Source of the DNA: a virus
Length of the DNA stretch: 64,000 nucleotides
Strand: one strand, 5' to 3'
IMG/VR virus record: IMGVR_UViG_3300022839_000007
Location: 62,001 to 126,000 of that record
Part shown: positions 9,364 to 17,598 of the stretch, in pieces
How the letters are laid out: each line of letters opens with the position of its first letter
Numbering within the stretch: position 1 is the first letter of the stretch
Made by a program: the position numbers and the translations under genes
The notes under the pieces: generated by a model
The model's input: only the letters and a program-made list of their open reading frames with translations
Told to the model about the DNA's origin: nothing
Databases searched by the model: none

Positions 9364-9721
9364 TATTGTGTGCTATACCTCCGACGGAATTGCATCTGAA
9401 TTGTGGGCCAATGACTTAGTAAAATCCGAAATGGTCAATTTTGAAGGGTGGCAATGCGGTATCGGAACCGAAAGTATTGAGATTCGTAGCGATGGGTCGA
9501 TATACAGAGGAGTATGCAAAGTAGGAGGAAAAATTGGACATGTCGACGACGAAGTGTGGAATTTTCCTAAAACGTTTATTGTTTGTAATAAAACTTCGTG
9601 TACATGTGTTGCCGATATTAAGTCTACACGTTATAAAAATGCACAATACAGATCCGAGTTATCTCAACAAGTTACTGAAAGGATTTTGCAAAATGGCGGA
9701 CATAATCCAATTAATGTTTGA
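9356..9721 (+). CDS. Stand-alone Cys-rich domain protein
   Basis: 121 residues. Pattern: GWQCGIGTESIEI, IYRGVCKVGGKIG, then FIVCNKTSCTCVADI. The same spaced Cys residues and Gly positions occur in residues 1-95 of the 7724 fusion. The domain is probably a metal or Fe-S binding module used as a partner of the 8689 radical SAM protein. It overlaps that gene by 8 bases, consistent with equal production. A SPASM-like role is an inference. Confidence 0.65.
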   Translation: MSDIVCYTSDGIASELWANDLVKSEMVNFEGWQCGIGTESIEIRSDGSIYRGVCKVGGKIGHVDDEVWNFPKTFIVCNKTSCTCVADIKSTRYKNAQYRSELSQQVTERILQNGGHNPINV

Positions 9722-10541
9722 CAACTCAACTAGTCTATCTATTTTAATGAATCAAAACAAATTTGTAAATAAGTGGTTAGAGTTGTTATCAACATATAAT
9801 AATCAGATTCCTGGGCAGTACGAATACGATATACAAATATCTGGAATTGGCAGAGATTATGTAATTGATGAATTGTTAGAAGTAATGACAGAAATTAATA
9901 ATCATCATCCGCATACAATTCCTATTAATTATTTTCATCGGCATTTATCACATGTTGAATTAAGCGACATACACTTTATATATGAAAAAATTGAATCAGA
10001 TAATGTTTGGTTGTCAACTGGTAGACTTTCTTATAACTGCATCTGTTTTTACAAGTCCAAGTTGAATGATTTAATACACGAAATGGAAGCAATGTTAGGC
10101 AAGCGTACTACGCCGAGGGTGAGATTTAGGATTGTTGATCCTGTAACCAAAGTGCCTAACACATATAAACCAGAGTTAGATATTAGTGATTACAAATTAT
10201 TTGAACCAATTATACGCCCCTATGTTGTATATTTAAATTATAACGCAGTAGGTGAGGACTTTATAAAAACATTTAAATCTAACAGAGATCCAAGCACAGC
10301 GGTTCCGCTAACTAAATATAGTCCTAGTTTTTTCTTTGTAACACACGCGATTGATATACATTTGCAACAACATACCGTACTACAATGTAGAAAGTGGATG
10401 TTAAATGCAGGGTACAACAGCGAGGATTATAAAAACAGTTTTGGATATATTCCGTTAGGCGTAGTATTTAAAAATAGTTCCGATAACGATATTTCTACCA
10501 CTATCAAAACCTCTAAGCTAATCGGAGTTAACATTACATGA
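9693..10541 (+). CDS. Hypothetical protein linked to radical SAM genes
   Basis: About 282 residues, not recognised. The frame is open further upstream, but that part would lie entirely inside the previous gene; ATG 9693 (29-base overlap) or ATG 9714 are the sensible starts. It has no Cys motif, P-loop or membrane segment. Aromatic and His residues are common (NHHPHTIPINYFHRH). The 3' end overlaps the next radical SAM gene by 4 bases. It may be a substrate-binding or acceptor protein of the pathway, without proof. Confidence 0.6.
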   Translation: MADIIQLMFDNSTSLSILMNQNKFVNKWLELLSTYNNQIPGQYEYDIQISGIGRDYVIDELLEVMTEINNHHPHTIPINYFHRHLSHVELSDIHFIYEKIESDNVWLSTGRLSYNCICFYKSKLNDLIHEMEAMLGKRTTPRVRFRIVDPVTKVPNTYKPELDISDYKLFEPIIRPYVVYLNYNAVGEDFIKTFKSNRDPSTAVPLTKYSPSFFFVTHAIDIHLQQHTVLQCRKWMLNAGYNSEDYKNSFGYIPLGVVFKNSSDNDISTTIKTSKLIGVNIT

Positions 10542-11554
10542 AAATATTTCCAAAGTGCTTAACTGGAAAATTGCCACAAGTGACATATAATGGATATGTA
10601 ATGCCATGTTGCTGGGTTCCGTATACTAAAACAATATCTTACACTGATAATACAAATAAGGCAAATCCTTTTTTACATGACGATTTTAATCTATACAATA
10701 ATGATTTTAATAGTATTGTTGGAAGTGAAAAGTGGGTAAACATGTTGAACGATACATTTTATAAGGATGTAATTCCGTATAAATGTTCAGTGGCATGTAA
10801 GTCCTTTATTTTAGAAAATGGAAAAGTATCGTCGGCAAACTCACGTCAGCCAAAATTCTTTTTAGAAGAATCTAACATAACGTCGTATTGGAAAAAGCAA
10901 AGTGCGGACCGAGAAATTTTTAATAATAGTACAACACACCCAGCAGATATTGTTGAAGTAAATCTTGAAACTACTAGTAGATGTACACTACAATGTCCGT
11001 ACTGTTCGAGGACTATTGAAAAACATACTTATCAAAAAGGGGACTTAGATTTTGAGGTAGTTAAAAAGTTACTTTATGCACGAGATTGGAAAACAGTAGT
11101 AGATTGTCCTAGATACGGCGATCCAATATTTTACAAACACTTTTCGGATATGATGGATTTACTAAAGGATGCTCCGGTTAAAACTTATCGAATACACGTT
11201 TCTGCAACAGGACGCGGAACTTCCTGGTGGGATAATACTGTGAAACAATTCTTACAGTTAAAATCCTGTGGAACTAGAGTTGTTATTACATTCGGAATAG
11301 ACGGGCTTGCAGATACTTCTAAAATTCATAGAATTGGGCAAAACTGGGAAGAAATTATATATGCTTTAAAAAAATGTGCTGCGGCAGGAATTGAAACTAT
11401 ATGGCAATTTATACCGTTTAGTCATAACGAGCACCAGATTCAAGAAGCAAAGGAATTATCAAAACTGTTTAATGCAAAGTTTAAAATAGTAATAAGCAAC
11501 CGATTTAGTACAGTTGATAAGTTTAGACCACTTGACCCAGCGTTAAGTGTATAA
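10538..11554 (+). CDS. Radical SAM protein with N-terminal Cys region
   Basis: 338 residues. N-terminal Cys (FPKCLTG, MPCCWVPYT, YKCSVACKSF) resemble a twitch-like auxiliary cluster region. The core motif CTLQCPYC lies near residue 150. The usual GGEP block appears replaced by CPRYGDPIF, so the SAM-binding loop is divergent. It is the last gene before the only real gap in this operon, which holds a promoter-like site. Its target is unknown. Confidence 0.75.
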   Translation: MKIFPKCLTGKLPQVTYNGYVMPCCWVPYTKTISYTDNTNKANPFLHDDFNLYNNDFNSIVGSEKWVNMLNDTFYKDVIPYKCSVACKSFILENGKVSSANSRQPKFFLEESNITSYWKKQSADREIFNNSTTHPADIVEVNLETTSRCTLQCPYCSRTIEKHTYQKGDLDFEVVKKLLYARDWKTVVDCPRYGDPIFYKHFSDMMDLLKDAPVKTYRIHVSATGRGTSWWDNTVKQFLQLKSCGTRVVITFGIDGLADTSKIHRIGQNWEEIIYALKKCAAAGIETIWQFIPFSHNEHQIQEAKELSKLFNAKFKIVISNRFSTVDKFRPLDPALSV

Positions 11555-11594
11555 CAAATATTATTCTATTTTTAATCCAATATAAAAATAATAT

Positions 11595-11602
11595 CATAAA
11601 TA
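11595..11602 (+). promoter_or_regulatory. Late-promoter-like octamer CATAAATA
   Basis: The octamer matches the T4 late consensus TATAAATA at seven of eight positions. It sits in the only noncoding gap (11555-11635) of the plus-strand operon, about 33 bases before the next ATG. It could start a second transcript for the PP-loop, SDR and oxygenase genes. AT-rich sequence raises the chance of a random match. Confidence 0.4.
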
Positions 11603-11635
11603 TAAGAAAATATCAATAATTTTAAAATAACAAAC

Positions 11636-12274
11636 ATGATAACACATAATATTAACAATATTAATACCTTTAATGTATATCCCGGAACTACCGGAGTATG
11701 TGTAAGCGGCGGCGCCGATAGTGCGTTGCTCTTGTATTTTAATTTAAAGTACGCAATTTCTAAAATACATATATTTTCTTTGGCTAATCAAAAAAAATTA
11801 AGAAATTCTCGATTAGCAATTAATGTTATTAGTAAATGCGCAGAATTAACTAACAATTTCAACTTTGAGCATCATATCATGTATGCCAACGCACAAACCA
11901 AAGAAAATTTATTTATATTACCGGATTTATATATTACAGAAAATAAAATTAACACGATTTGCACCGGTATAACTAAGAATCCTCCTAAAACTGTAACTGA
12001 CAATTTTTTATTGCCAACTAAGGAAACCCTTGAAAGAAATCCCGAGGTAGTTAGACCGACATTATATAATAACACATTATATCTACCATGGACTAATATC
12101 GACAAACGCGAAGTGTGTAACATTTATCAACAATACAATTTGTTAGAAACTTTGTTTACAGAAACACGAAGTTGTGAATGGGATCATACAGTTCCTACCT
12201 CCGATCCTGGCGATTTTCATTGCGGAAAATGTTGGTGGTGCGAAGAGAGATTGTGGGGGTTTGGTAAATTATGA
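11636..12274 (+). CDS. PP-loop ATPase with QueC-like zinc motif
   Basis: 212 residues. GVCVSGGADSALLLYF is the PP-loop (SGGxDS) that adenylates a substrate with ATP. The C-terminus has C...HCGKCWWCEERLWGFG, resembling the four-Cys zinc site that ends QueC (7-cyano-7-deazaguanine synthase). The middle of the protein is not clearly QueC-like. If it is QueC it would complete preQ0 synthesis with the FolE, QueD-like and QueE genes elsewhere in the window. Alternatively it is an amide/thio-forming ligase of the local pathway. No strong Shine-Dalgarno is visible. Confidence 0.6.
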   Translation: MITHNINNINTFNVYPGTTGVCVSGGADSALLLYFNLKYAISKIHIFSLANQKKLRNSRLAINVISKCAELTNNFNFEHHIMYANAQTKENLFILPDLYITENKINTICTGITKNPPKTVTDNFLLPTKETLERNPEVVRPTLYNNTLYLPWTNIDKREVCNIYQQYNLLETLFTETRSCEWDHTVPTSDPGDFHCGKCWWCEERLWGFGKL

Positions 12275-12795
12275 AATATGCGATTACCGGGCATACTAGC
12301 GGTATCGGGCATGAATTATTTAAACAATTGTCGCCTGATATTATAGGATTTAGTAAAACAACAGGATATGATATTTGCCAAACTAAAGATAGGCAACAAA
12401 TCATTGACGAATCTTACGAATGCGACATATTTATTAATAACGCACATAACGGCTATTGCCAAACAGAGATGTTATACGAAGTGTTTAATACATGGAAAGA
12501 TATGGATAAATTAATAATTAATATAGGAAGCGATACAACTTGTGGAATAAAAAACAAAGCTTGGCAATATAGTGCCGAAAAAGCAGCATTAGATAAGGCA
12601 AATGAGCAACTTGGATTTTTAAAGAAAGCTTGCAAAGTATCTATGGTACGATTTGGATTTGTAGGAACACCAAGAATTATAGAATATTTTAATCCAAAAA
12701 CATTTATAACACTTGAAGACTCGGCTAAAATTATAATATGTCAACTGCCTTGGATGAAAAAATATAGATTATTAGACTTTACAATAACATCTTAA
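12271..12795 (+). CDS. Short-chain dehydrogenase/reductase
   Basis: 174 residues, short for an SDR. GHTSGIG near the N-terminus is the TGxxxGIG cofactor loop, NNAH is the NNAG-type motif and YSAEKAAL is the catalytic YxxxK. It should reduce or oxidise a carbonyl/alcohol with NAD(P)H in the cytoplasm. It overlaps the upstream PP-loop gene by 4 bases. The substrate-binding C-terminal part is reduced. Confidence 0.75.
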   Translation: MKYAITGHTSGIGHELFKQLSPDIIGFSKTTGYDICQTKDRQQIIDESYECDIFINNAHNGYCQTEMLYEVFNTWKDMDKLIINIGSDTTCGIKNKAWQYSAEKAALDKANEQLGFLKKACKVSMVRFGFVGTPRIIEYFNPKTFITLEDSAKIIICQLPWMKKYRLLDFTITS

Positions 12796-12805
12796 TGGAA
12801 TATTA

Positions 12806-13420
12806 ATGAATATATCAAATAATTTTAACACAACAAATTTTAATCAACTCTTATCTTTGCCTATATTGGACTTACAAGACGAACTGGTCAAATTAAAAGA
12901 TGCAGGACTAGTTAATTGGTTTCAAAAATCTAATGGCGAATATATAGCAGATCAAATATGCATCACCTCGATAAACGGTCAGGAGGATAATATATTTTAC
13001 GGGCGAGGCAGTTTATATCTTGATTGGGATAATTCGTATAATGATAGCAAAGGTAATTTACAAGCTCCTTTACGAGATACTCCGTTGCAAGAGATAGATT
13101 TTTGTAAATTATGCACGCCATTTATTGGTACATTATTTGAAACAGCATTTATTGCACTAACTGAAAAATATCACATTGGACGGATGCGGGTAATGAATAG
13201 TAAACCAAAGACATGTCTCACTTGGCATATCGATGACACTTACCGCATACATTATCCTATGAAAACACAAGAAGGATGCTTTATGGTAATCGAAGACGAA
13301 ATACGCCATTTACCTAAATACACTTGGTGGGAAACAGATACGCTTAAATCTCACACTGCATTTAATGCAAGCACACAAATTCGAACGCACTTGGTTGTTA
13401 ATGTAATTGGCACAAAATAA
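12806..13420 (+). CDS. Aspartyl/asparaginyl beta-hydroxylase-like oxygenase
   Basis: 204 residues. LTWHIDDTYRIHYPM carries the HxD iron ligands followed by the R.H.P pattern of AspH-type 2OG-Fe(II) oxygenases. The distal HTAF...QIRTHLVVNV supplies the third His and the Arg that binds 2-oxoglutarate. It would hydroxylate a peptide residue or small molecule. It is the first of three oxygenase-like genes interleaved with a PP-loop gene. The stop overlaps the next start (TAATG). Confidence 0.72.
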   Translation: MNISNNFNTTNFNQLLSLPILDLQDELVKLKDAGLVNWFQKSNGEYIADQICITSINGQEDNIFYGRGSLYLDWDNSYNDSKGNLQAPLRDTPLQEIDFCKLCTPFIGTLFETAFIALTEKYHIGRMRVMNSKPKTCLTWHIDDTYRIHYPMKTQEGCFMVIEDEIRHLPKYTWWETDTLKSHTAFNASTQIRTHLVVNVIGTK

Positions 13421-13917
13421 TGAATTTTGATATTATTAAGTTAACACAGTATTACGATATAGAAAAATTAACAGTTGACGTTTTAAAATTAGTTCAGGAC
13501 AATACAACTTCGGTGACTCTCTCAAGTACTATGACAGACTTTGATATGTATACTTCTCATACTACTCCGTTGCAAGGCACGGCAGTTTTAGAATCCGATT
13601 TTACACATTTACATCCGTCATTGCGTAATACGGTATTTGAAGAAATTTGGAAGAATAATATAGACACAATTGGACGATTTAGAATTATGATATTACAACC
13701 AAATACGTCGTATTTGCCCCATTTTGATGCCGATTACAGACACCATTTGGCTGTAATCACCAACCCGGATGCGGTGCTTCAAATTAATAACTGTAACTAT
13801 CACCTTCCTTCAGATGGATCTGTGTATCTCTGTAATACTAGAAAATTACATACTGCAATAAACAACGGAGTAACTAGAAGAATACATTTAGTTTGGAATG
13901 ATAGGAATTGTGAATGA
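13420..13917 (+). CDS. Second AspH-like 2OG-Fe(II) oxygenase
   Basis: 165 residues. LPHFDADYRHHLAV gives the HxD site and KLHTAINNGVTRRIHLVW the distal His and 2-oxoglutarate Arg. It is compact, almost only the catalytic barrel. It is coupled to both neighbours by 1- and 4-base overlaps. Sequence similarity to the 12806 protein is limited to the motif regions, so the substrates may differ. Confidence 0.7.
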   Translation: MNFDIIKLTQYYDIEKLTVDVLKLVQDNTTSVTLSSTMTDFDMYTSHTTPLQGTAVLESDFTHLHPSLRNTVFEEIWKNNIDTIGRFRIMILQPNTSYLPHFDADYRHHLAVITNPDAVLQINNCNYHLPSDGSVYLCNTRKLHTAINNGVTRRIHLVWNDRNCE

Positions 13918-14723
13918 TAACGGTATACGAAGATGGAACTCGATGCGTTACATACTGTGATTCAACTTACTACGATCTAGCAGAGTTTTCTAGTAATAAA
14001 AACATTATACTACTTAGCGGCGGCATAGATTCGCAATCGTTGATATCTTACTTTACAATAAATAATATTTCGTTTATTGCATATTTCTTTGATTATGGAA
14101 TTAATAAGTACGATAAGGATTATGCAATTAAATTTAAAACCAATGTACTTAAATTTAATTTAGATGATTTATATTTTAACAAAGAAATACATAAATATTA
14201 TTCTAAATTTTGCGAATGCACTAGTCCTCAACTAGCTGTACATATTTACGGCATAGACTGCTTATTTAAAAAATATCCAGATTATAACATTATAATGCCA
14301 GGAATGCCTTTATTTTTTAATTTAAACGATGATAATAGTATAGCAAATTCGTTACCCGACTTTACTCAATTATCGTATCTGCGATACAAAGAAAAAACAA
14401 ATAGTAAATTATATCCATATTTTTGGGCAGAAAGTAAGCAAGGCCAAGAAATGCTTAACTCGGCAACACAGTTAAATTTTTCTATCACCGACTATCAAAA
14501 AAAAATATTATTATATCGAGAATTAAATCTTGACATTTCTCCTCAAGAAATCAAAAAAACTGGATTTGAGGAATACAAAGACTACTTAAAAAAAGAAAAA
14601 TTAATAGACTATAATAAAGAGTTTAGACGACCGATATCAAAAGAAAAAAAATGCATTGGAGTATTTGAAGATTCGCTAATGTCGGCCAAATTAAAAAACT
14701 ATATTAATGACTGGAAAGCTTAA
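13914..14723 (+). CDS. PP-loop ATP pyrophosphatase-like protein
   Basis: 269 residues. NIILLSGGIDSQSLISYF is a PP-loop near residue 30, as in asparagine synthetase B-type and related ligases that activate a carboxylate or carbonyl with ATP. No glutaminase domain is present. The segment KKTGFEEYKDYLKK and an internal YGIDCLFKK block recur in the minus-strand protein at 15361, so the two are paralogues. It is coupled to oxygenase genes on both sides, suggesting a shared substrate. Confidence 0.7.
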   Translation: MITVYEDGTRCVTYCDSTYYDLAEFSSNKNIILLSGGIDSQSLISYFTINNISFIAYFFDYGINKYDKDYAIKFKTNVLKFNLDDLYFNKEIHKYYSKFCECTSPQLAVHIYGIDCLFKKYPDYNIIMPGMPLFFNLNDDNSIANSLPDFTQLSYLRYKEKTNSKLYPYFWAESKQGQEMLNSATQLNFSITDYQKKILLYRELNLDISPQEIKKTGFEEYKDYLKKEKLIDYNKEFRRPISKEKKCIGVFEDSLMSAKLKNYINDWKA

Positions 14724-15388
14724 TGATAGAAAATATTGCATCAGTTCCACTACTAGTAAAAAGTCAATTTAAGTCTATTGTACTCGAGAATATGATAGAC
14801 TCTCTCGAGTATGCTCAAGGGTGTATAATAGACGATACCGGCAAACTATTTAAGTGGAATCGAGCCGAATATTGTTTGTATTATAACAATATTGATAATA
14901 CTATTCCTGCCAATTGGAGCACAAATATAGAACAGGTTAAATTGCATACTGCATTTGTAACTAGTGAAGTTACCCGTTTGCGTAAATATATAGTTAACAA
15001 CCTGCCTATTGATGTGTCGTATATTTCAATTCAAAAATCAAAAGGAAATCTATATCCGCATTTTGATATCACTGACCAGTCAACAGTAACTACATTACCA
15101 ACAGATTTGTCTTTAATAAAAATAATGCTAGATGCAAATACTTCAATTGATAAATTATATTTTACAAATGGCATAAGTAACTTTTATTTTACAAAAAATC
15201 ATTTGCCACTCGATACAAATATATTTGCATGGAGTTCTAAACGATATAAACACGGAGTAACTGATCTGACTCTAGATGCTAATCGAATACTTATTAACAT
15301 ATATGGTACATTTAATCATAATAACTATTATAACCTAATACAGGAGAGTATTAAACAATATCAACATGTAGCATTAAGAGTAGTATGA
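14723..15388 (+). CDS. Third 2OG-Fe(II) oxygenase-like protein
   Basis: 221 residues. LYPHFDITDQ gives an HxD and YKHGVTDLTLDANRILINIYG a distal His and Arg in the expected order and spacing. Other AspH features are weak, so confidence is lower than for its two neighbours. It ends the plus-strand operon and its last 28 bases overlap the end of the convergent gene at 15361. No terminator hairpin is seen there. Confidence 0.58.
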   Translation: MIENIASVPLLVKSQFKSIVLENMIDSLEYAQGCIIDDTGKLFKWNRAEYCLYYNNIDNTIPANWSTNIEQVKLHTAFVTSEVTRLRKYIVNNLPIDVSYISIQKSKGNLYPHFDITDQSTVTTLPTDLSLIKIMLDANTSIDKLYFTNGISNFYFTKNHLPLDTNIFAWSSKRYKHGVTDLTLDANRILINIYGTFNHNNYYNLIQESIKQYQHVALRVV

Positions 15389-16317
15389 TACTCATCTAGA
15401 AACTCTATTATAATTTTAGTTTCGTAACCTATTTTAAAATCTTCAATTATTTTTGAAAAATTCCATATATTATATGTTTTTCTTAATTCTTCTAGCCCGG
15501 TTAATTTTAGCCTTCTAAGGGGTATATTACAATATCCGAGTTCTTGGTAAAGAGTTTTCTTGTCGGCATATAAAAAACAATTATAATTTAAAAGTGCAGA
15601 ATGTACTAGGTCCGACTGTAAATTGTTAGCTAATAAAAACGAGGATGTTATCGAAATCTTTTGAACTTTACTCCACCGATCTAACGCACATATATTATCC
15701 GATGGATACGAAAATTTAAGTTCATTATTAACTATTGCAGGCTCAGGAATATCGCCGGAAATAACTAAATGACAGTCGTTGCTAAGTTTAAGACAGTCTA
15801 ACGAATACAGAAACAACATAACTTCAGGAAATGACGTGCGGTACCTAAGCCCGTACCAAAGGTGATGATTACTATTAAAAAAGTTAGTAGCATCGATTTT
15901 TATGTAATTTATTTTAAAATTAGCCGGTAACGTTCTCTGTAAATCTAAGTAATCCTCTTTATTACAAGTATAGTCAAAAAAGACCAACTGAACAATTGAT
16001 GCAACTGGGAGGAATGATCTAATAAGCATTTCGCTATCAATTCCTCCGGATACTAATAATATGATAGTTTTTTTAGTTTCTGTAAGATTGCGGGCATAAT
16101 TGTATGCATGATGTAAAAATGACGAATGCTGATCAGAAAACGAAGTACTAACGTTCCAAGCAAAAGCTGTATTAAATTTAAAATCTACCAACCCGATCTC
16201 ATCTATATATCCGTATGATAGTGGGTTATTGTTAATATTAAAGTTTTCGTTAAATCCATAATACATGTTATTATAGCAAATTGATCCCGTTCTAGGAGTT
16301 TTACTTACAGAAAACAT
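15361..16317 (-). CDS. PP-loop ATP pyrophosphatase-like protein, convergent paralogue
   Basis: 318 residues. IILLVSGGIDSEMLIRSF is the PP-loop near residue 93, followed by a VFFDYTCNKEDY segment like FFDYGINKYDKDY in the 13914 protein. LTGLEELRKTYNIWNF near the C-terminus matches KTGFEEYKDYL there. An N-terminal extension of about 65 residues distinguishes it. It is encoded on the opposite strand but abuts the pathway, so it is likely a related ligase. Its start shares one base with the upstream gene's stop. Confidence 0.7.
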   Translation of the reverse strand: MFSVSKTPRTGSICYNNMYYGFNENFNINNNPLSYGYIDEIGLVDFKFNTAFAWNVSTSFSDQHSSFLHHAYNYARNLTETKKTIILLVSGGIDSEMLIRSFLPVASIVQLVFFDYTCNKEDYLDLQRTLPANFKINYIKIDATNFFNSNHHLWYGLRYRTSFPEVMLFLYSLDCLKLSNDCHLVISGDIPEPAIVNNELKFSYPSDNICALDRWSKVQKISITSSFLLANNLQSDLVHSALLNYNCFLYADKKTLYQELGYCNIPLRRLKLTGLEELRKTYNIWNFSKIIEDFKIGYETKIIIEFLDEYHTTLNATC

Positions 16318-17126
16318 TAAAACTTTTTTGATAATATGGAGAATTCATAGTTATTTTTTTTAATTGGATTAATAGTAAATGTCTGGGTTTCGGATCCAGC
16401 TGTAATACAAATATCCACTATCTTGTTAGTGTGTCCTAATAAAAATCCATCTCGAAAAGTAATTCCCTGAGGTAAATTTTCTGCAACTGCATTAGGGGCT
16501 GATGTAATTAAGAATCCAAACAATTCGTTACTCTTTACTTCAAATTCGTGTAGATTATTAAAGTTCCATATTGGCATAGTTATCTCCTTCTGTATATTTA
16601 TCTTACTAGCATAGCCGAATGCATAAAAGTCGCCCAATATAAAGCTGTTATCCTTTAACAATTGACTAATTATTTTAATTGGAGACACTAGGCGGTACCA
16701 TTGCATGTCGACATCGCAATATTTAAAATAACATTTTCCAGTTAAATCCATAGAAGATATTGGAGTAACGTTAGGATGTATTCCTGGAAAATTACAATGA
16801 TCGGAAATATTATTAAACGAGCAGTACAGTTGATCTTTAGAAAAATTGTACATAAGTTGGTCTATTCTAGTTGACACCGCACTACTTCCAAACGGCATAA
16901 ACACTGGATTTTTGATGTCCGACTTTAATATGTTTAACAAAATAGAATGCACCGAATCTTCAGTAAAGTTAGTAGGAATTACATGTACGTTAATATCAAA
17001 TTTTGTAAAGGAGAGTGCAGTGAAATATAGATGCGAATTGTGAATAACGGATTGCGTTTCAAAACTTACATTAGAATTATTAATTCTAATAGGATAATAC
17101 CCATCAATTAGTATTGGAGAAAGCAA
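16317..17126 (-). CDS. Hypothetical protein between GNAT and PP-loop genes
   Basis: 269 residues, not recognised. It contains alternating hydrophobic strands, several Cys (CSFNNISDHCNF, CYFKYCDVDMQW) and no obvious nucleotide motif. It overlaps the upstream GNAT gene by 23 bases and abuts the PP-loop gene, indicating one transcript from the tail-fibre promoter. It could be a substrate or acceptor of the neighbouring enzymes; this is only positional inference. Confidence 0.65.
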   Translation of the reverse strand: MLSPILIDGYYPIRINNSNVSFETQSVIHNSHLYFTALSFTKFDINVHVIPTNFTEDSVHSILLNILKSDIKNPVFMPFGSSAVSTRIDQLMYNFSKDQLYCSFNNISDHCNFPGIHPNVTPISSMDLTGKCYFKYCDVDMQWYRLVSPIKIISQLLKDNSFILGDFYAFGYASKINIQKEITMPIWNFNNLHEFEVKSNELFGFLITSAPNAVAENLPQGITFRDGFLLGHTNKIVDICITAGSETQTFTINPIKKNNYEFSILSKKF

Positions 17127-17598
17127 TATAACAGTCTGTCATCTGATTGTTAATTTTAAAATAGCTAGGAATAGGTCCTACTATTTTAAAATTAAGCTTT
17201 GTTAATAATGCAATACTAGCCAAGTTATCAATATCAATTGTGCATTTAACTCGATTAATATTTGCATCGGCTAAGAATCTATCAAGATTAGCTTTTAAAA
17301 TACTGGTAGTAATTCCTTGCGAAGCATATTCTTCATCGATGCAATATGACAGCGATCCTGATTTATAAAATGTGCGATTAATTTCTTCAATATAGTACAT
17401 GCCTATTATTATATTGTTATATTTTAAACAATATACTAGCATTTTTTTTTTATTAATCATCTCGTAAATTAATGAAAAAAAGTTTTCGTCTTTATAAGAT
17501 GGCAAGTTATCAAATTTTTTAAAATACGATATATTTTTATCATAAAATTTAATTATATTAAAATTATCAAACTGTGTAATAGGCTCTAACAAATACAT
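17104..17598 (-). CDS. GNAT-family N-acetyltransferase
   Basis: 164 residues with the RimJ/RimL-like layout: LSYCIDEEYASQGITTSIL gives the acetyl-CoA entry (DxxxxxQGI/G), then NINRVKCTIDIDNLASIALLTKLNFKIVG is split here as the helix and the N-S/A-x-LLxKLGF end typical of these enzymes. It would acetylate an amine of a protein or small molecule using acetyl-CoA. It directly follows a second GNAT gene downstream of a tail-fibre-like gene. The substrate is not known. Confidence 0.78.
   Translation of the reverse strand: MYLLEPITQFDNFNIIKFYDKNISYFKKFDNLPSYKDENFFSLIYEMINKKKMLVYCLKYNNIIIGMYYIEEINRTFYKSGSLSYCIDEEYASQGITTSILKANLDRFLADANINRVKCTIDIDNLASIALLTKLNFKIVGPIPSYFKINNQMTDCYIAFSNTN

Noticed and set aside
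9534-9692. N-terminal extension of the 9693 gene
   Set aside because: It would lie wholly within the 9356 gene in another frame; the downstream ATG gives the normal short overlap.
16595-16602. GATAAATA octamer (minus strand)
   Set aside because: Internal to the 16317 coding region and followed by no gene start.
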